Source of the DNA: Stenotrophomonas maltophilia
GTDB lineage: Bacteria; Pseudomonadota; Gammaproteobacteria; Xanthomonadales; Xanthomonadaceae
DNA length: 64,000 nt
Direction: 5' to 3'
NCBI RefSeq assembly: GCF_006974125.1
Contig: NZ_CP037858.1
Coordinates: 1,922,001-1,986,000, forward strand
The position numbers and the translations under genes are program-made. Below are positions 9,835-19,386 of the stretch, piece by piece. Every line of letters begins with the position of its first letter. Position 1 is the first letter of the stretch. The notes beneath the pieces were generated by a model that was not told the origin of the DNA, ran no database searches, and saw nothing but the letters and a program-made list of their open reading frames with translations.

Positions 9835-12312
9835 ATGCCCAAGCACCTGCTCATCGTCGAATCGCCGGCCAAGGCCAAGACGATCAACAAATACCTCGGC
9901 AAGGATTACACCGTCCTGGCCTCGTATGGGCATGTGCGTGACCTGATTCCGAAGGAAGGCGCGGTCGACCCGGACAACGGGTTCGCCATGCACTACGACG
10001 TGATCGACAAGAACGAGAAGCACGTCGATGCGATCGCCAAGGCCGCCAAGGGCGCCGACGACATCCTGCTGGCGACCGACCCGGATCGCGAGGGTGAGGC
10101 GATCAGCTGGCATATCGCCGAGATCCTGAAGGAACGCGGGCTGGTCAAGGACAAGCCGATGCAGCGCGTGGTGTTCACCGAGATCACCCCGCGCGCCATC
10201 AAGGAAGCCATCAGCCAGCCGCGCGCGATCGCCAGCGACCTGGTTGATGCCCAGCAGGCGCGCCGCGCGCTGGACTACCTGGTCGGCTTCAACCTGTCAC
10301 CGGTGCTGTGGCGCAAGGTCCAGCGCGGCCTGTCCGCCGGCCGCGTGCAGAGCCCGGCGCTGCGCATGATCGTCGAGCGCGAGGAAGAGATCGAAGCCTT
10401 CATCGCCCGCGAATACTGGTCGATCGCCGCCGAGTGCGCGCACCCGTCGCAGCACTTCAACGCCAAGCTGATCAAGCTGGATGGGCAGAAGTTCGAGCAG
10501 TTCACCATCACCGATGGCGACACCGCTGAAGCGGCGCGCCTGCGCATCCAGCAGGCCGCGCAGGGTTCGCTGCACGTCACCGACGTGGCCAGCAAGGAAC
10601 GCAAGCGCCGCCCGGCGCCGCCGTTCACCACCTCCACCCTGCAGCAGGAAGCCTCGCGCAAGCTGGGCTTCACCACTCGCAAGACCATGCAGGTCGCGCA
10701 GAAGCTGTATGAAGGCGTGGCGATTGGCGACGAAGGCACCGTCGGCCTGATCTCGTACATGCGTACCGACTCGGTGAACCTGTCGCAGGATGCGCTGGCC
10801 GAGATCCGCGATGTGATCGCCCGTGATTACGGCATCGCCTCGCTGCCGGACCAGCCCAACACCTACCAGACCAAGTCGAAGAACGCCCAGGAAGCGCACG
10901 AAGCGGTGCGCCCGACCTCGGCCCTGCGCACTCCGGCCCAGGTCGCACGCTTCCTCACCGACGACGAGCGCCGCCTGTACGAACTGATCTGGAAGCGTGC
11001 AGTGGCCTGCCAGATGATTCCGGCTACGCTCAACACGGTCAGCGTCGACCTGTCGGCCGGCAGCGAACACGTGTTCCGTGCCAGCGGCACCACCGTGGTC
11101 GTGCCCGGCTTCCTGGCCGTGTACGAGGAAGGCAAGGACAACAAGAGCGCCGAGGACGAGGACGAAGGCCGCAAGCTGCCGGCGATGAAGCCTGGCGACC
11201 GCGTGCCGCTGGAACGCATCCAGGCCGAACAGCATTTCACCCAGCCGCCGCCGCGCTACACCGAAGCGGCACTGGTGAAGGCCCTGGAAGAGTACGGCAT
11301 CGGCCGTCCCTCGACCTACGCCTCGATCATCCAGACCCTGTTGTTCCGCAAGTACGTGGAAATGGAAGGTCGCAGCTTCCGCCCGTCCGACGTCGGCCGT
11401 GCGGTGTCCAAGTTCCTGTCCAGCCACTTCACCCGGTACGTGGATTACGACTTCACCGCCAAGCTTGAAGACGAGCTCGATGCCGTCTCGCGTGGCGAAG
11501 AAGAGTGGATCCCGCTGATGTCGCGCTTCTGGGAACCGTTCAAGGAACTGGTCGAAGACAAGAAGGAATCGGTCGATCGTGCCGAGGCCAGTGGCGCGCG
11601 CGAGCTGGGCACTGACCCCAAGACCGGCAAGCCGGTCAGCGTGCGGCTGGGCCGCTTCGGGCCGTATGCCGCCATCGGCAGCACCGCCGAGGATGCCGAG
11701 GAGAAGCCGAAGTTCGCTTCGCTGCGCCCCGGCCAGTCGATGCACACCATCTCCCTGGAAGACGCGCTGGAGCTGTTCCTGATGCCGCGCGCACTGGGTG
11801 AGGACAATGGCGAGCCGGTCAGCGTCGGCATCGGCCGCTTCGGCCCGTTCGCCAAGCGCGGCAGTACCTATGCTTCGCTGAAGAAGGAAGACGACCCGTA
11901 CACCATCGACCTGGCCCGCGCCGTGTTCCTGATCGAAGAGAAGGAAGAGATCGCGCGCAACCGGATCATCAAGGAGTTCGACGGCAGCGATATCCAGGTG
12001 TTGAACGGCCGCTTCGGCCCGTACATCAGCGACGGCAAGATGAACGGCAAGATCCCCAAGGATCGCGAGCCGGCATCGCTGACCCTGGCTGAAGTGCAGC
12101 AGCTGATGGAAGAAACCGGCAAGCCGGTACGAAAAGGCTTCGGCGCCAAGAAGGCTGCTGCGAAGAAGGCTCCGGCCAAGAAGGCGGCAGTGAAGAAGGA
12201 AGCCGCGCCGAAGAAGGCAGCGGCCAAGAAGGCGCCAGCGAAGAAGGCCGCCAAGAAGGCGGTGAAGAAAGCGGCGAAGAAAGTAGTGAAGAAGGCCGCA
12301 GCCAAGAAGTAG
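9835..12312 (+). CDS. DNA topoisomerase I (type IA), lysine-tailed, no zinc ribbons
   Basis: Relaxes negative supercoils (825 aa). The Toprim domain begins HLLIVESPAKAKTI with acidic residues in DPDREGEA. The catalytic Tyr is in SYMRTDSVNLS. After the catalytic core come repeated Toprim_C modules (VRLGRFGPYAAIG, VGIGRFGPFAKRG, VLNGRFGPYISDG) and a tail of about 50 residues of AKKA/KK repeats. No C4 zinc-ribbon cysteines are visible, unlike the E. coli enzyme; this layout resembles actinobacterial TopA. The start at 9835 matches the family beginning MPKHLLIVESP. The stop codon is the TAG of a SMAG GTAG. Confidence 0.96.
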   Translation: MPKHLLIVESPAKAKTINKYLGKDYTVLASYGHVRDLIPKEGAVDPDNGFAMHYDVIDKNEKHVDAIAKAAKGADDILLATDPDREGEAISWHIAEILKERGLVKDKPMQRVVFTEITPRAIKEAISQPRAIASDLVDAQQARRALDYLVGFNLSPVLWRKVQRGLSAGRVQSPALRMIVEREEEIEAFIAREYWSIAAECAHPSQHFNAKLIKLDGQKFEQFTITDGDTAEAARLRIQQAAQGSLHVTDVASKERKRRPAPPFTTSTLQQEASRKLGFTTRKTMQVAQKLYEGVAIGDEGTVGLISYMRTDSVNLSQDALAEIRDVIARDYGIASLPDQPNTYQTKSKNAQEAHEAVRPTSALRTPAQVARFLTDDERRLYELIWKRAVACQMIPATLNTVSVDLSAGSEHVFRASGTTVVVPGFLAVYEEGKDNKSAEDEDEGRKLPAMKPGDRVPLERIQAEQHFTQPPPRYTEAALVKALEEYGIGRPSTYASIIQTLLFRKYVEMEGRSFRPSDVGRAVSKFLSSHFTRYVDYDFTAKLEDELDAVSRGEEEWIPLMSRFWEPFKELVEDKKESVDRAEASGARELGTDPKTGKPVSVRLGRFGPYAAIGSTAEDAEEKPKFASLRPGQSMHTISLEDALELFLMPRALGEDNGEPVSVGIGRFGPFAKRGSTYASLKKEDDPYTIDLARAVFLIEEKEEIARNRIIKEFDGSDIQVLNGRFGPYISDGKMNGKIPKDREPASLTLAEVQQLMEETGKPVRKGFGAKKAAAKKAPAKKAAVKKEAAPKKAAAKKAPAKKAAKKAVKKAAKKVVKKAAAKK

Positions 12313-12362
12313 ATCCACGCCATGCGTGGATGAGGATCGTGCCGGCCAGCGGCCGGCACTAC
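12309..12362. repeat. Two head-to-head SMAG palindromes of different subfamilies
   Basis: First unit 12309-12332 (starts GTAGATCCACGCC), second unit 12339-12362 in inverse orientation (ends GGCCGGCACTAC). The first GTAG supplies the topA stop codon. They fill most of the topA-tsaC gap and may form the transcript end of topA. Confidence 0.85.
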
Positions 12363-12433
12363 CACCGGGTGCCACCACCCCATCTGCACGCGGCAGGGGG
12401 ATAATGAAGCCCCACGCCGGGCCGGTCGCCGCC

Positions 12434-12994
12434 ATGAAAGAACTCACCCTGGACTCTGCTGTCGCCACGCTCCGCGCGGGCGGCGTGATCGCCTACCCGA
12501 CCGAAGCGGTCTGGGGCCTGGGCTGTGACCCTTCGCATGAGGCGGCAGTGCACATGGTGCTGCGGTTGAAACAGCGGCCGATCGAGAAGGGCATGATCCT
12601 CGTTGCCGCCGAGCTGCCTCAGCTGGAAGGCTGGGTGCGCCTGCAGGCGCTGCCGGACGCACGCCAACGCGCGGTGCTGGCCAGCTGGCCCGGCGCCAAC
12701 ACCTGGATCCTGCCCGCCGGACCCCGTGCCCAGCCGTGGGTCACCGGGGAGCACAGCGGCATCGCCGTGCGCATCAGCGCCCACCCGCTGGTGGCCGAAC
12801 TCTGCCGTGCCTGGGGAGGCCCGCTGGTCTCCACCAGCGCCAACCTGGCAGGCGAGCCGCCGGCGCGCCGCCGCGAAGAACTGGATCCACGCCTGCTGCG
12901 CCTGCTCGACGGCATCCTGGATGGCCAAACCGGCGGCCTGGCCCAGCCCACCCCGATCCGCGACGCGCTGAGCGGCAACGTGCTGCGCTCCTGA
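12434..12994 (+). CDS. L-threonylcarbamoyladenylate synthase TsaC (YrdC/Sua5 family)
   Basis: Makes threonylcarbamoyl-AMP from Thr, bicarbonate and ATP for the t6A37 tRNA modification (186 aa). The YrdC-fold signatures are VIAYPTEAVWGLGCDP near the start, KQRPIEKGMILV, and STSANLAGEPPAR near the C-terminus. Length fits the short TsaC form without the extra Sua5 domain. The ATG at 12434 (MKELTLDSAV) was preferred to one ten codons upstream because homology begins there. Follows topA, as in other Xanthomonadaceae. Confidence 0.93.
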   Translation: MKELTLDSAVATLRAGGVIAYPTEAVWGLGCDPSHEAAVHMVLRLKQRPIEKGMILVAAELPQLEGWVRLQALPDARQRAVLASWPGANTWILPAGPRAQPWVTGEHSGIAVRISAHPLVAELCRAWGGPLVSTSANLAGEPPARRREELDPRLLRLLDGILDGQTGGLAQPTPIRDALSGNVLRS

Positions 12995-13037
12995 GCGACC
13001 GATTGCGCTGCCCAGCACAATCGCGCACCCTGCCGTC

Positions 13038-13727
13038 ATGAACCTGCTGCGCACCGCCTTGGGCCTGTGCCTGCTGCTGCCATCGACGGCACCGGCGGCC
13101 GAAGATGTGCGGGTCTACCGCTGCGTCGCCAGCAACGGCGCGGTGACCCTGCAGGACACACCCTGCAACAGCGGTCGCCAGGAAGTCCGCGACCTGCAAC
13201 GCCCGCGCGATCCAGCGCCGCGGGTGGTACGCAGCGATGCGACGCCCGCGCCACCGGACCACGCTCCGGTGATGCGTGACCGCGAGGTCCGCCACGTCTA
13301 CATCCAACCGCCGCAGCCGCTGTACGAATGCGTGCGCGACGACGGCCAGCGCTATACCAGCGACAGCAACGAGGGCAATCCGCGTTGGGTGCCGTTGTGG
13401 ACCAGTGTCTGGCTGCCACACGGGCATCGGGGCCCGGCCTACCCGGGTCCGCGCCCGGCCATCGGCACACCGATCGGTTCGCCCGTGAACGAGGGTGCAG
13501 GTTACCGGCCGCCCGCAGTCGGCGTAGGCGTGCAGGTCCCGGCCGGCAGCGTGCTGGTGCGCGACAGCTGCCACGCGCTGCCACCACAGGAGGTCTGCGC
13601 GCGCCTGCGCGACCGCCGCTGGGAACTGGACCGTCGCTACAACAGCGCACTGCAGAGCGAGCGCACCGCCATCAGCAACGAACAGCGTGGCATCGACGCG
13701 CGCCTGTCACGCGACTGCCAGCGCTGA
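13038..13727 (+). CDS. Secreted DUF4124-type protein
   Basis: 229 residues with a signal peptide (about 1-20, ...STAPAAEDV). The mature N-terminus VYRCVASNGAVTLQDTPC is the DUF4124 pattern, a small Cys-containing envelope domain. A Pro-rich middle follows, then a Cys-rich C-terminal part containing RDSCHALPPQEVCARLRDRRWEL. The next gene is a diverged paralogue. Role unknown. Confidence 0.75.
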   Translation: MNLLRTALGLCLLLPSTAPAAEDVRVYRCVASNGAVTLQDTPCNSGRQEVRDLQRPRDPAPRVVRSDATPAPPDHAPVMRDREVRHVYIQPPQPLYECVRDDGQRYTSDSNEGNPRWVPLWTSVWLPHGHRGPAYPGPRPAIGTPIGSPVNEGAGYRPPAVGVGVQVPAGSVLVRDSCHALPPQEVCARLRDRRWELDRRYNSALQSERTAISNEQRGIDARLSRDCQR

Positions 13728-13762
13728 GCGCAGCCCCGCATCGCAGCCTGTACGCTGTGTGC

Positions 13763-14506
13763 ATGAACAGACTGATCTGGTTGGCCCTGGCGTTGTTGCC
13801 CGGCACGGCACTGGCCGAAGCGGGCGTGGTGTACCGCTGCACGTCCAGCAACAGCGACATACCGACCCTGCAGCGTACGCCCTGCCCGTCCGGCAGCAAG
13901 CAACAGGTGCTGCGCGTGCCCGAGCCGGCGAGCGCTCAGCCGGCGGTGGTCGCGCTGCCCCCGGCGCCAGCACCTGCTGTCACCGAGACGCCCGCCGCAG
14001 TGCCGACCAGGTCCGCTGCAGTGCCTGCGGCCGCAGCGGCACCAAGGCGCGCGGACGAAGGGCGCACCATCATGGAAGCGGGAATGGTTGAACGCGAAGG
14101 TGGCAACCAGATTCTCGACAGTGCGACCCTGCGCCGTGATGCCGACACCCGTGCCGAAGCAGACAACGGACCACCGAAGCCACCACTTCCCCCGATCTTC
14201 CAGTGCACCGACGGACAGGGCGGTGGCTATCTGTACGAGTACGAGGCATCACCCGGTCGCTGCGAACCGATGGCGGTACAGGGCCTGGGCGGGGTCACAC
14301 CAATGAATGCCGCAGGTTGTGAAGTCGTGCGCGACCGCTGCGAGGAGCTGCCCGAGGTACAGCGCTGCGGCAGTTGGCAGCAGCGCTTCCGCGATGCACG
14401 CGGCCGCGAACGATTCGCCACGCCGGAGAACCGCGACGCCGCACGGGGCGAGCGGGAACGGCTGCAGGGTGTACTGGAGACCAGCAACTGCCCGGTACCG
14501 GGGTGA
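13763..14506 (+). CDS. Secreted DUF4124-type protein, paralogue of the preceding gene
   Basis: 247 residues, signal peptide (about 1-18, ...PGTALAEAG), DUF4124-like VYRCTSSNSDIPTLQRTPCPSG, an Ala/Pro-rich linker and a Cys-rich C-terminal half ending in ETSNCPVPG. Shares layout and start with its neighbour 35 bp upstream, consistent with tandem duplication and divergence. No function can be given. Confidence 0.75.
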   Translation: MNRLIWLALALLPGTALAEAGVVYRCTSSNSDIPTLQRTPCPSGSKQQVLRVPEPASAQPAVVALPPAPAPAVTETPAAVPTRSAAVPAAAAAPRRADEGRTIMEAGMVEREGGNQILDSATLRRDADTRAEADNGPPKPPLPPIFQCTDGQGGGYLYEYEASPGRCEPMAVQGLGGVTPMNAAGCEVVRDRCEELPEVQRCGSWQQRFRDARGRERFATPENRDAARGERERLQGVLETSNCPVPG

Positions 14507-14516
14507 CGGCCACGCG

Positions 14517-14589
14517 GTAGTGCCGGCCGCTGGCCGGCAACTGCAATCATCTGAAGATCCTGCGGTTGCCGGCCAGCGGCCGGCACTAC
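14517..14589. repeat. SMAG inverted dimer
   Basis: Two complementary copies of the GTAGTGCCGGCCGC subfamily facing each other about a 25-bp centre, between the convergent DUF4124 gene and the SDR gene. Likely forms a long hairpin in either transcript. Confidence 0.85.
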
Positions 14590-14599
14590 CACCTCATGA

Positions 14600-15376
14600 T
14601 CAGAACCCGTAGCGCAGGAAGCCACCATCCACCGCGATGCACTCGCCGGTGACATAGCTGGCTGCCGGCAGGCACAGGAAGCCTACCGCGGCAGCCACTT
14701 CCTCCGGCTCGCCAATGCGGCGCATCGGCGTGCGGTTGATCACCTCTTCGTAGTAATCCGGGTCCGACAACGGACCGGAGGTCCGCCGCGTGCGGATGTA
14801 CCACGGCGCCACGGCATTGACCCGGATGCCATCCTCGGCCCACTCGACGGCCAGATTGCGGGTCATCTGGTGCATCGCGGCCTTGGTCATGCCGTAGACC
14901 ACGCCGCTGCGCACATGGGTCAGGCCGGACACGCTGCCGACGTTGACGATGGATGACGATGCGTGGCGTGCCAGCAGCGGGTGCGCGTAGCGCGACAGCT
15001 CGAATGCCGAGAACAGGTTGGTCTCGAAGATCTTCCGCCATTCATCCTCGGAGTACTCCGTGGCCGCCTTGGTGACATTGCCTCCTGCGTTGTTGACCAG
15101 GATGTGCAGGCCATCACTGTGGTCTTCCACCCAGTCCAGGATCTGCCGGCGGTCCTCGTCGTCGGAGACATCGGCGGCCAGCGCGTGCACCTGCATCTGC
15201 GGATATACGTCCAGCAGCTCGTCGCGCGCGGTCTCCAGCATGTCGATATCGCGCCCGACGATCATCAGGTCGGCGCCGAAGCCGGCCAGTTCGTGCGCGA
15301 TGGCCAGGCCGATACCGGCGCTGGCGCCGGTGATCAGGGCAGTCTGCCCGTCCAGGCGCCACCGTTGCTGGGTCAT
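14600..15376 (-). CDS. Short-chain dehydrogenase/reductase (tropinone-reductase-like)
   Basis: 258-residue NAD(P)-dependent SDR. Cofactor site TGASAGIGLAIA (residues about 15-26), NNAGG (about 92-96), catalytic Ser in VGSVSG, and YGMTK with the catalytic Tyr and Lys. The C-terminal DGGFLRYGF is usual for classical SDRs. The start (MTQQRWRLDGQTALITG) places the Rossmann motif at the normal distance. Substrate unknown. Confidence 0.9.
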   Translation of the reverse strand: MTQQRWRLDGQTALITGASAGIGLAIAHELAGFGADLMIVGRDIDMLETARDELLDVYPQMQVHALAADVSDDEDRRQILDWVEDHSDGLHILVNNAGGNVTKAATEYSEDEWRKIFETNLFSAFELSRYAHPLLARHASSSIVNVGSVSGLTHVRSGVVYGMTKAAMHQMTRNLAVEWAEDGIRVNAVAPWYIRTRRTSGPLSDPDYYEEVINRTPMRRIGEPEEVAAAVGFLCLPAASYVTGECIAVDGGFLRYGF

Positions 15377-15489
15377 GTGTCCTCCCCGGGGCCGCGCCCG
15401 CTGCATTTCGATGCGGCAAGGATACGCGCTCACGGCGGCCCTCTGCCGAGGATGCGACACTGCACGTACGCCCACCGCGGAGAGCCGCC

Positions 15490-15702
15490 ATGCGCATCCT
15501 GATCCTGTCCTCGTCCCTGCTGGCCAGCGTGCTGCTGGTGGCCTGCCAGCGGCCGCCGACGCCGAACCCGGAGAAGCCACCGGTGCCCAAAGCGATGTCG
15601 CGTGCAATGCAGGGGCCCCTGGACCGTGCGAAGGACGCACGGAAGGCCGTGGAAGAGGCCGCCGCACGCGAACGCAAGGCCGAGGCCGACGCGACGCAAT
15701 GA
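15490..15702 (+). CDS. Small lipoprotein
   Basis: 70 residues with a lipoprotein signal peptide (LLVAC, lipidated Cys at about 19), a Pro-rich stretch and a charged Ala/Glu/Lys-rich helix (RAKDARKAVEEAAARERKA). Typical of small entericidin-like or membrane-surface lipoproteins of the family. No specific role can be inferred. Confidence 0.65.
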   Translation: MRILILSSSLLASVLLVACQRPPTPNPEKPPVPKAMSRAMQGPLDRAKDARKAVEEAAARERKAEADATQ

Positions 15703-15714
15703 TGGGTGGCCTGT

Positions 15715-15753
15715 GGGGTCAGAGCCCTTTGCCATGCAAAGGGGTCCGACCCC
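15715..15753. repeat. GGGGTCAGAGCCC-type palindromic repeat, short copy
   Basis: Begins ggggtcagagcccttt and ends in complementary form (aaaggggtccgacccc). A longer relative lies at 23636-23719 behind priA. Dispersed repeat of unknown origin. Confidence 0.6.
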
Positions 15754-15760
15754 ATGAACG

Positions 15761-15788
15761 AAAACGCCCGGCCGAAGCCGGGCGTTTC
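15761..15788 (-). terminator. Terminator downstream of sppA
   Basis: Perfect 11-bp stem (aaacgcccggc / gccgggcgttt) with a cgaa loop; on the minus strand it ends TTTTCGTT, so it probably ends the sppA transcript. It may also act on the small lipoprotein gene from the other side. Confidence 0.65.
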
Positions 15789-15790
15789 CA

Positions 15791-15814
15791 GTAGATCCAC
15801 GCCGTGCGTGGATG
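15791..15814. repeat. SMAG palindrome
   Basis: Single GTAGATCCACGCC-subfamily unit with a compensated change in the loop (gccgtgc), between a terminator and the sppA 3' end. Confidence 0.8.
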
Positions 15815-15822
15815 CTTTCCGA

Positions 15823-17745
15823 TCAGAACCCGCAGAAGCAGTACGCCAGCGCCTTCACCGGCGCGCCATTACCCTTCTCGCGGGCCGCGTTCTCGACAAA
15901 GCGCAGCTGCGTATCCACCTCCGGCATCGCGCGGGCCAGCATCATCCGCGCCATGCCCGAGTCGGACAGCATCCAGGCGCCGGCGCGGCTGCCGGCGAAA
16001 CCGCTGACGAACTGCGCGAACGGCGTCGCCGCCTTCTCGATGTAGCGCACGCGGTAGGCATCAGCCTTGCCCAGCTTGGCACGGCTGGCGGCATCGGCCA
16101 CGGCGTCCTTCAGGCCACCGAAGGCATCGACCAGGCCACGTTCCTTGGCCTGCGCACCGCTCCACACGCGGCCACGGGCCACTTCATCGACCGCCTCGAC
16201 CGGCTTCTTGCGGGCATCGGCGACGCGACCGGTGAAGTCGGCATAGCCCTTGTTGATCACCGTCTGGATGACCTGGCCCACGGCCGGGTCCATCGGGCGG
16301 GTGACGTCGAAGGCACCGGCGAAGCGGGTGGTGCCCACGCCGTCGGTATGCACGCCGATCTTGTCCAGCGCACGGCTGAAGTTCGGGACCATGCCGAAGA
16401 TGCCGATCGAACCGGTGATGGTCGACGGATCGGCGTAGATGCGATCGGCGTTCATGCTGATCCAGTAGCCACCGGAGGCGGCCAGGTCACCCATCGACAC
16501 CACCACCGGCTTGCCGGCGGCCTGCAGCGCCACCACTTCGCGGCGGATCTGCTCGGAGGCGAACACTTCACCGCCCGGCGAATCCACGCGCAGCACCACG
16601 GCCTTCACGTTCTCGTCGTCACGCGCGGCACGCAGCAGCGCCGAGGTCGACTCGCCGCCGATGCGGCCGGCTGGCAGGTCACCACCGCTGATCTCGCCTT
16701 CGGCCACCACCACCGCCACCTGCGGACGCGAGTCCACCGGGTTGCGGCGCGCATCGAGCAGGGCCAGGTAACGACCGAAGTCGACGTTGCGGAAACCGCC
16801 GTCGGCATCGTCGTCGGCCACGCCGCGCTCGATCATCAGATCCTCGAACTCCTCGCGGGTCTTCAGCGCGGTCACCAGCTTCTGCTGCAGGGCGAACTTG
16901 GCCAGGTCGCCACCGGCGGCGGCGATGCCTTCCGGCAGCGTGTCGATGCCGGCGGCCAGCTGTGCCGGATCCAGGCGACGGGCCTTGGCGATGTCGGCCA
17001 GGTAGCGCTGCCACACATCGTTCATCCAGAACAGGTCGGCTTCCTTGGAGGCCGGCGACGCCGCATCTAGCACGTACGGCTCGGCGGCGGACTTGTACTC
17101 GCCCACCTTGAACAGGTGCACGTCCACGCCCAGCTTGTCCTGCAGGCCGGTGCGGAAGTACTGGCGGTAGCGGCCGAGGCCTTCGAGCACGACCGAACCC
17201 ATCGGGTCCAGGTAGACCTCGTCGGCCTGTGCGGCCAGCAGGTACTGCGACTGGCCCATGCTCTCGCTGTAGGCCACCAGCTGCTTGCCGGACGCGCGCA
17301 GGTCCTGCAGCGCGGCGGCGACTTCACGCAGCGAGGCGAAGCCCGACGGCTGCAGCTTGTCCAGTTCCAGCACCACGCGCTCGATCTTCTTGTCTTCCTT
17401 GGCCGACTCGATCACCCGCAGCAGGTCGCGCAGCTGGATCTCTTCGGCGCCGTTGTCGCCCACCGCCTTGGCCAGCGCGCGGCTGACCGGATCAGCGCTG
17501 AACTGCTCGACCAGGCGGCCTTCCGGCGCGATCACCAGGGTGGTGCGGTCCTGCAGCGACTTGCTGGCACCGGCGCCCATGCCGGCGGCGATGACGAACA
17601 TCACCAGCAGCAGGAACAGCAGGCCGAAGAACACCAGGTTGAGGATCAACCGGCGGGTGAAGTTCATGACGTCCCACAGCCCGATGAAGAAACTGGCGAC
17701 GGGGTTGCGACGCGCCGGGGGCAGCGGGGGCACGGGTTGATTCAT
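15823..17745 (-). CDS. Signal peptide peptidase SppA, 67-kDa type
   Basis: 640-residue inner-membrane serine protease that digests cleaved signal peptides in the periplasmic leaflet. A short cytoplasmic N-terminus is followed by one membrane segment (about 35-57, LNLVFFGLLFLLLVMFVIAAG). Two tandem ClpP-like domains follow. The first carries the conserved Lys region VGEYKSAAEPY (about residue 216), the second the nucleophile Ser in GDLAASGGYW (about 421) and STITGSIGIFG. The start MNQPVPPLPP was chosen over a 23-codon extension lacking family resemblance. Confidence 0.94.
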   Translation of the reverse strand: MNQPVPPLPPARRNPVASFFIGLWDVMNFTRRLILNLVFFGLLFLLLVMFVIAAGMGAGASKSLQDRTTLVIAPEGRLVEQFSADPVSRALAKAVGDNGAEEIQLRDLLRVIESAKEDKKIERVVLELDKLQPSGFASLREVAAALQDLRASGKQLVAYSESMGQSQYLLAAQADEVYLDPMGSVVLEGLGRYRQYFRTGLQDKLGVDVHLFKVGEYKSAAEPYVLDAASPASKEADLFWMNDVWQRYLADIAKARRLDPAQLAAGIDTLPEGIAAAGGDLAKFALQQKLVTALKTREEFEDLMIERGVADDDADGGFRNVDFGRYLALLDARRNPVDSRPQVAVVVAEGEISGGDLPAGRIGGESTSALLRAARDDENVKAVVLRVDSPGGEVFASEQIRREVVALQAAGKPVVVSMGDLAASGGYWISMNADRIYADPSTITGSIGIFGMVPNFSRALDKIGVHTDGVGTTRFAGAFDVTRPMDPAVGQVIQTVINKGYADFTGRVADARKKPVEAVDEVARGRVWSGAQAKERGLVDAFGGLKDAVADAASRAKLGKADAYRVRYIEKAATPFAQFVSGFAGSRAGAWMLSDSGMARMMLARAMPEVDTQLRFVENAAREKGNGAPVKALAYCFCGF

Positions 17746-17861
17746 GGAACGCTCCGGATGGCTTCTTGCCGTGGTACCAGCATAGCCGGTGCCGCGTGAT
17801 GCGGCATCGGACACAAGTCAGGGGATCGCCCGCCACGGGTCATCGCGGCGGGTGGGGCGGA

Positions 17862-19226
17862 TCAGGACAGTACGGACTGGCCGATGCGCAGGCTGCTGCG
17901 GCGCAGGCGCCAGCCCATCAGGATGGCGGCGGCGGTCAGGCCAACGATCAGGCCGATCCACATGCCCTGCGGGCCCATGCCCAGGCCCAGGCCGAGCCCG
18001 GCGCCGAGCGGCATGCCCAGGCCCCAGTACGCGAACATGGCGATGAACATCGGCACGCGGGTGTCCTTCAGGCCGCGCAGTGCGCCGGCCGACAGTACCT
18101 GGATGCCATCCGGGAACTGGAAGGTGGCCGCGTACAGCAGCAGCGTCGAGGCCAGGCCGGCCACCGCCAGGTCGTTGGTGTAGACACCGACGATGGCATC
18201 GTGGCCGAACAGCAGTACTGCCGCCGACAACGTCTGCGTGCCCATGATGATCGCGTAGCCGGCCCAGGCCGCACGCCGTACGCCGAAGCCATCGCCACGG
18301 CCGACCGCATGGCCGACGCGCACGGTGGTGGCCTCGGCCACGCCCATCGGAATCATGAAGCACAGCTGCGCGACATTGATCGCGATCTGGTGCGCGGCCG
18401 CTTCATTGGCACCGAGGCGGCCGATCAGCAGCGCGGTGACGATGAACAGGCCGCCCTCCATCAGCACGGTGATGCCGATCGGCAGGCCGGTGCGCAGCAG
18501 ATCCCAGATCGCCGACCAGCGCGGTCCTTCGAAGTGCGAGAACAGCTGCAGGTGGGCGAAGCGCTTGGTGAACCACAGGTAGGTGGCGAAGGCGATCGCC
18601 TGCAGCCACATCATCACCGCCGAGGCGATGCCCAGGCCCTCGGCACCCATTTCCGGGAAGCCGAGCTTGCCGTTGGCCAGCACGTAGCCCATCGGCGCCA
18701 GCACCAGCAGGCCGCCGAAGCCGAGCAGCATGGTCGGCAGCGTCCAATGCATGCCTTCACTGAGGTAGCGCATGCAGAAGTACAGGGTCAGCGCCGGGCC
18801 ACCCCAGCGCACCGCATGCAGGAACGCGGTGGCACCCGGCACGATGTCCGGCGCGATGCCGAAGGCCGGCAGCAGCGGCGGCACCACCGTGAGGAAGGTG
18901 AACATGATCAGGCCCAGGCCCAATGCCAGCCACAGTGCCTGGCGGAACAGCGGGCCGATCTCGCGCTCGCGGCCGGCGCCATGCAGCTGCGACACCGAAG
19001 CGGTAAGCGAGATCAGGGTACCGATCGGGATCAGCATCGGCAGCCACAGCAGCGCCGTGCCGATGGTCACCGCGGCCAGGGTCGCGGTGGCATGGTGGCC
19101 GGCAATCACGTTGTCAACGAAGGAGATCAGACCGGTGGATACATGCCCGAGCACAAGCGGCAGGGCGAGCAGACCGGTGGCGCCGACTTCCTTGCTGAAG
19201 CGCGGCGTGGAGGTTGCAGTAGACAT
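17862..19226 (-). CDS. MATE family efflux transporter (NorM-like)
   Basis: 454-residue, 12-helix multidrug/toxin exporter of the MATE family, expected to be driven by Na+ or H+. Two homologous MatE halves are seen: GLLALPLVLGHVSTGLISFVDN in the first and IGITVLMEGGLFIVTALLIGRLG at the start of the second, with PMGVAEATTVRVGHAVGRGD and FPDGIQVLSAGALRGLKDTR further on. Length is normal. Substrates cannot be read from sequence. Confidence 0.92.
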   Translation of the reverse strand: MSTATSTPRFSKEVGATGLLALPLVLGHVSTGLISFVDNVIAGHHATATLAAVTIGTALLWLPMLIPIGTLISLTASVSQLHGAGREREIGPLFRQALWLALGLGLIMFTFLTVVPPLLPAFGIAPDIVPGATAFLHAVRWGGPALTLYFCMRYLSEGMHWTLPTMLLGFGGLLVLAPMGYVLANGKLGFPEMGAEGLGIASAVMMWLQAIAFATYLWFTKRFAHLQLFSHFEGPRWSAIWDLLRTGLPIGITVLMEGGLFIVTALLIGRLGANEAAAHQIAINVAQLCFMIPMGVAEATTVRVGHAVGRGDGFGVRRAAWAGYAIIMGTQTLSAAVLLFGHDAIVGVYTNDLAVAGLASTLLLYAATFQFPDGIQVLSAGALRGLKDTRVPMFIAMFAYWGLGMPLGAGLGLGLGMGPQGMWIGLIVGLTAAAILMGWRLRRSSLRIGQSVLS

Positions 19227-19386
19227 AAGGTGCTTGACGCGAACTACGGTTGCGCGCGAAGGGCACAGGCACCGGGTTGCGGCCGGTCATCTTACGCGCG
19301 CAGCGCGCGCATTCCCATGACATGGCGTGAATGCTGGGTTCCGGCAGGCCCCGGCATCATGCGTTGCGATCGCGTTACGAACAGAA

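Noticed and set aside
10297..12468. 723-codon open frame antisense to topA
   Set aside because: Shadow of a high-GC gene; low-complexity translation without domain features, while topA on the other strand has all its motifs.
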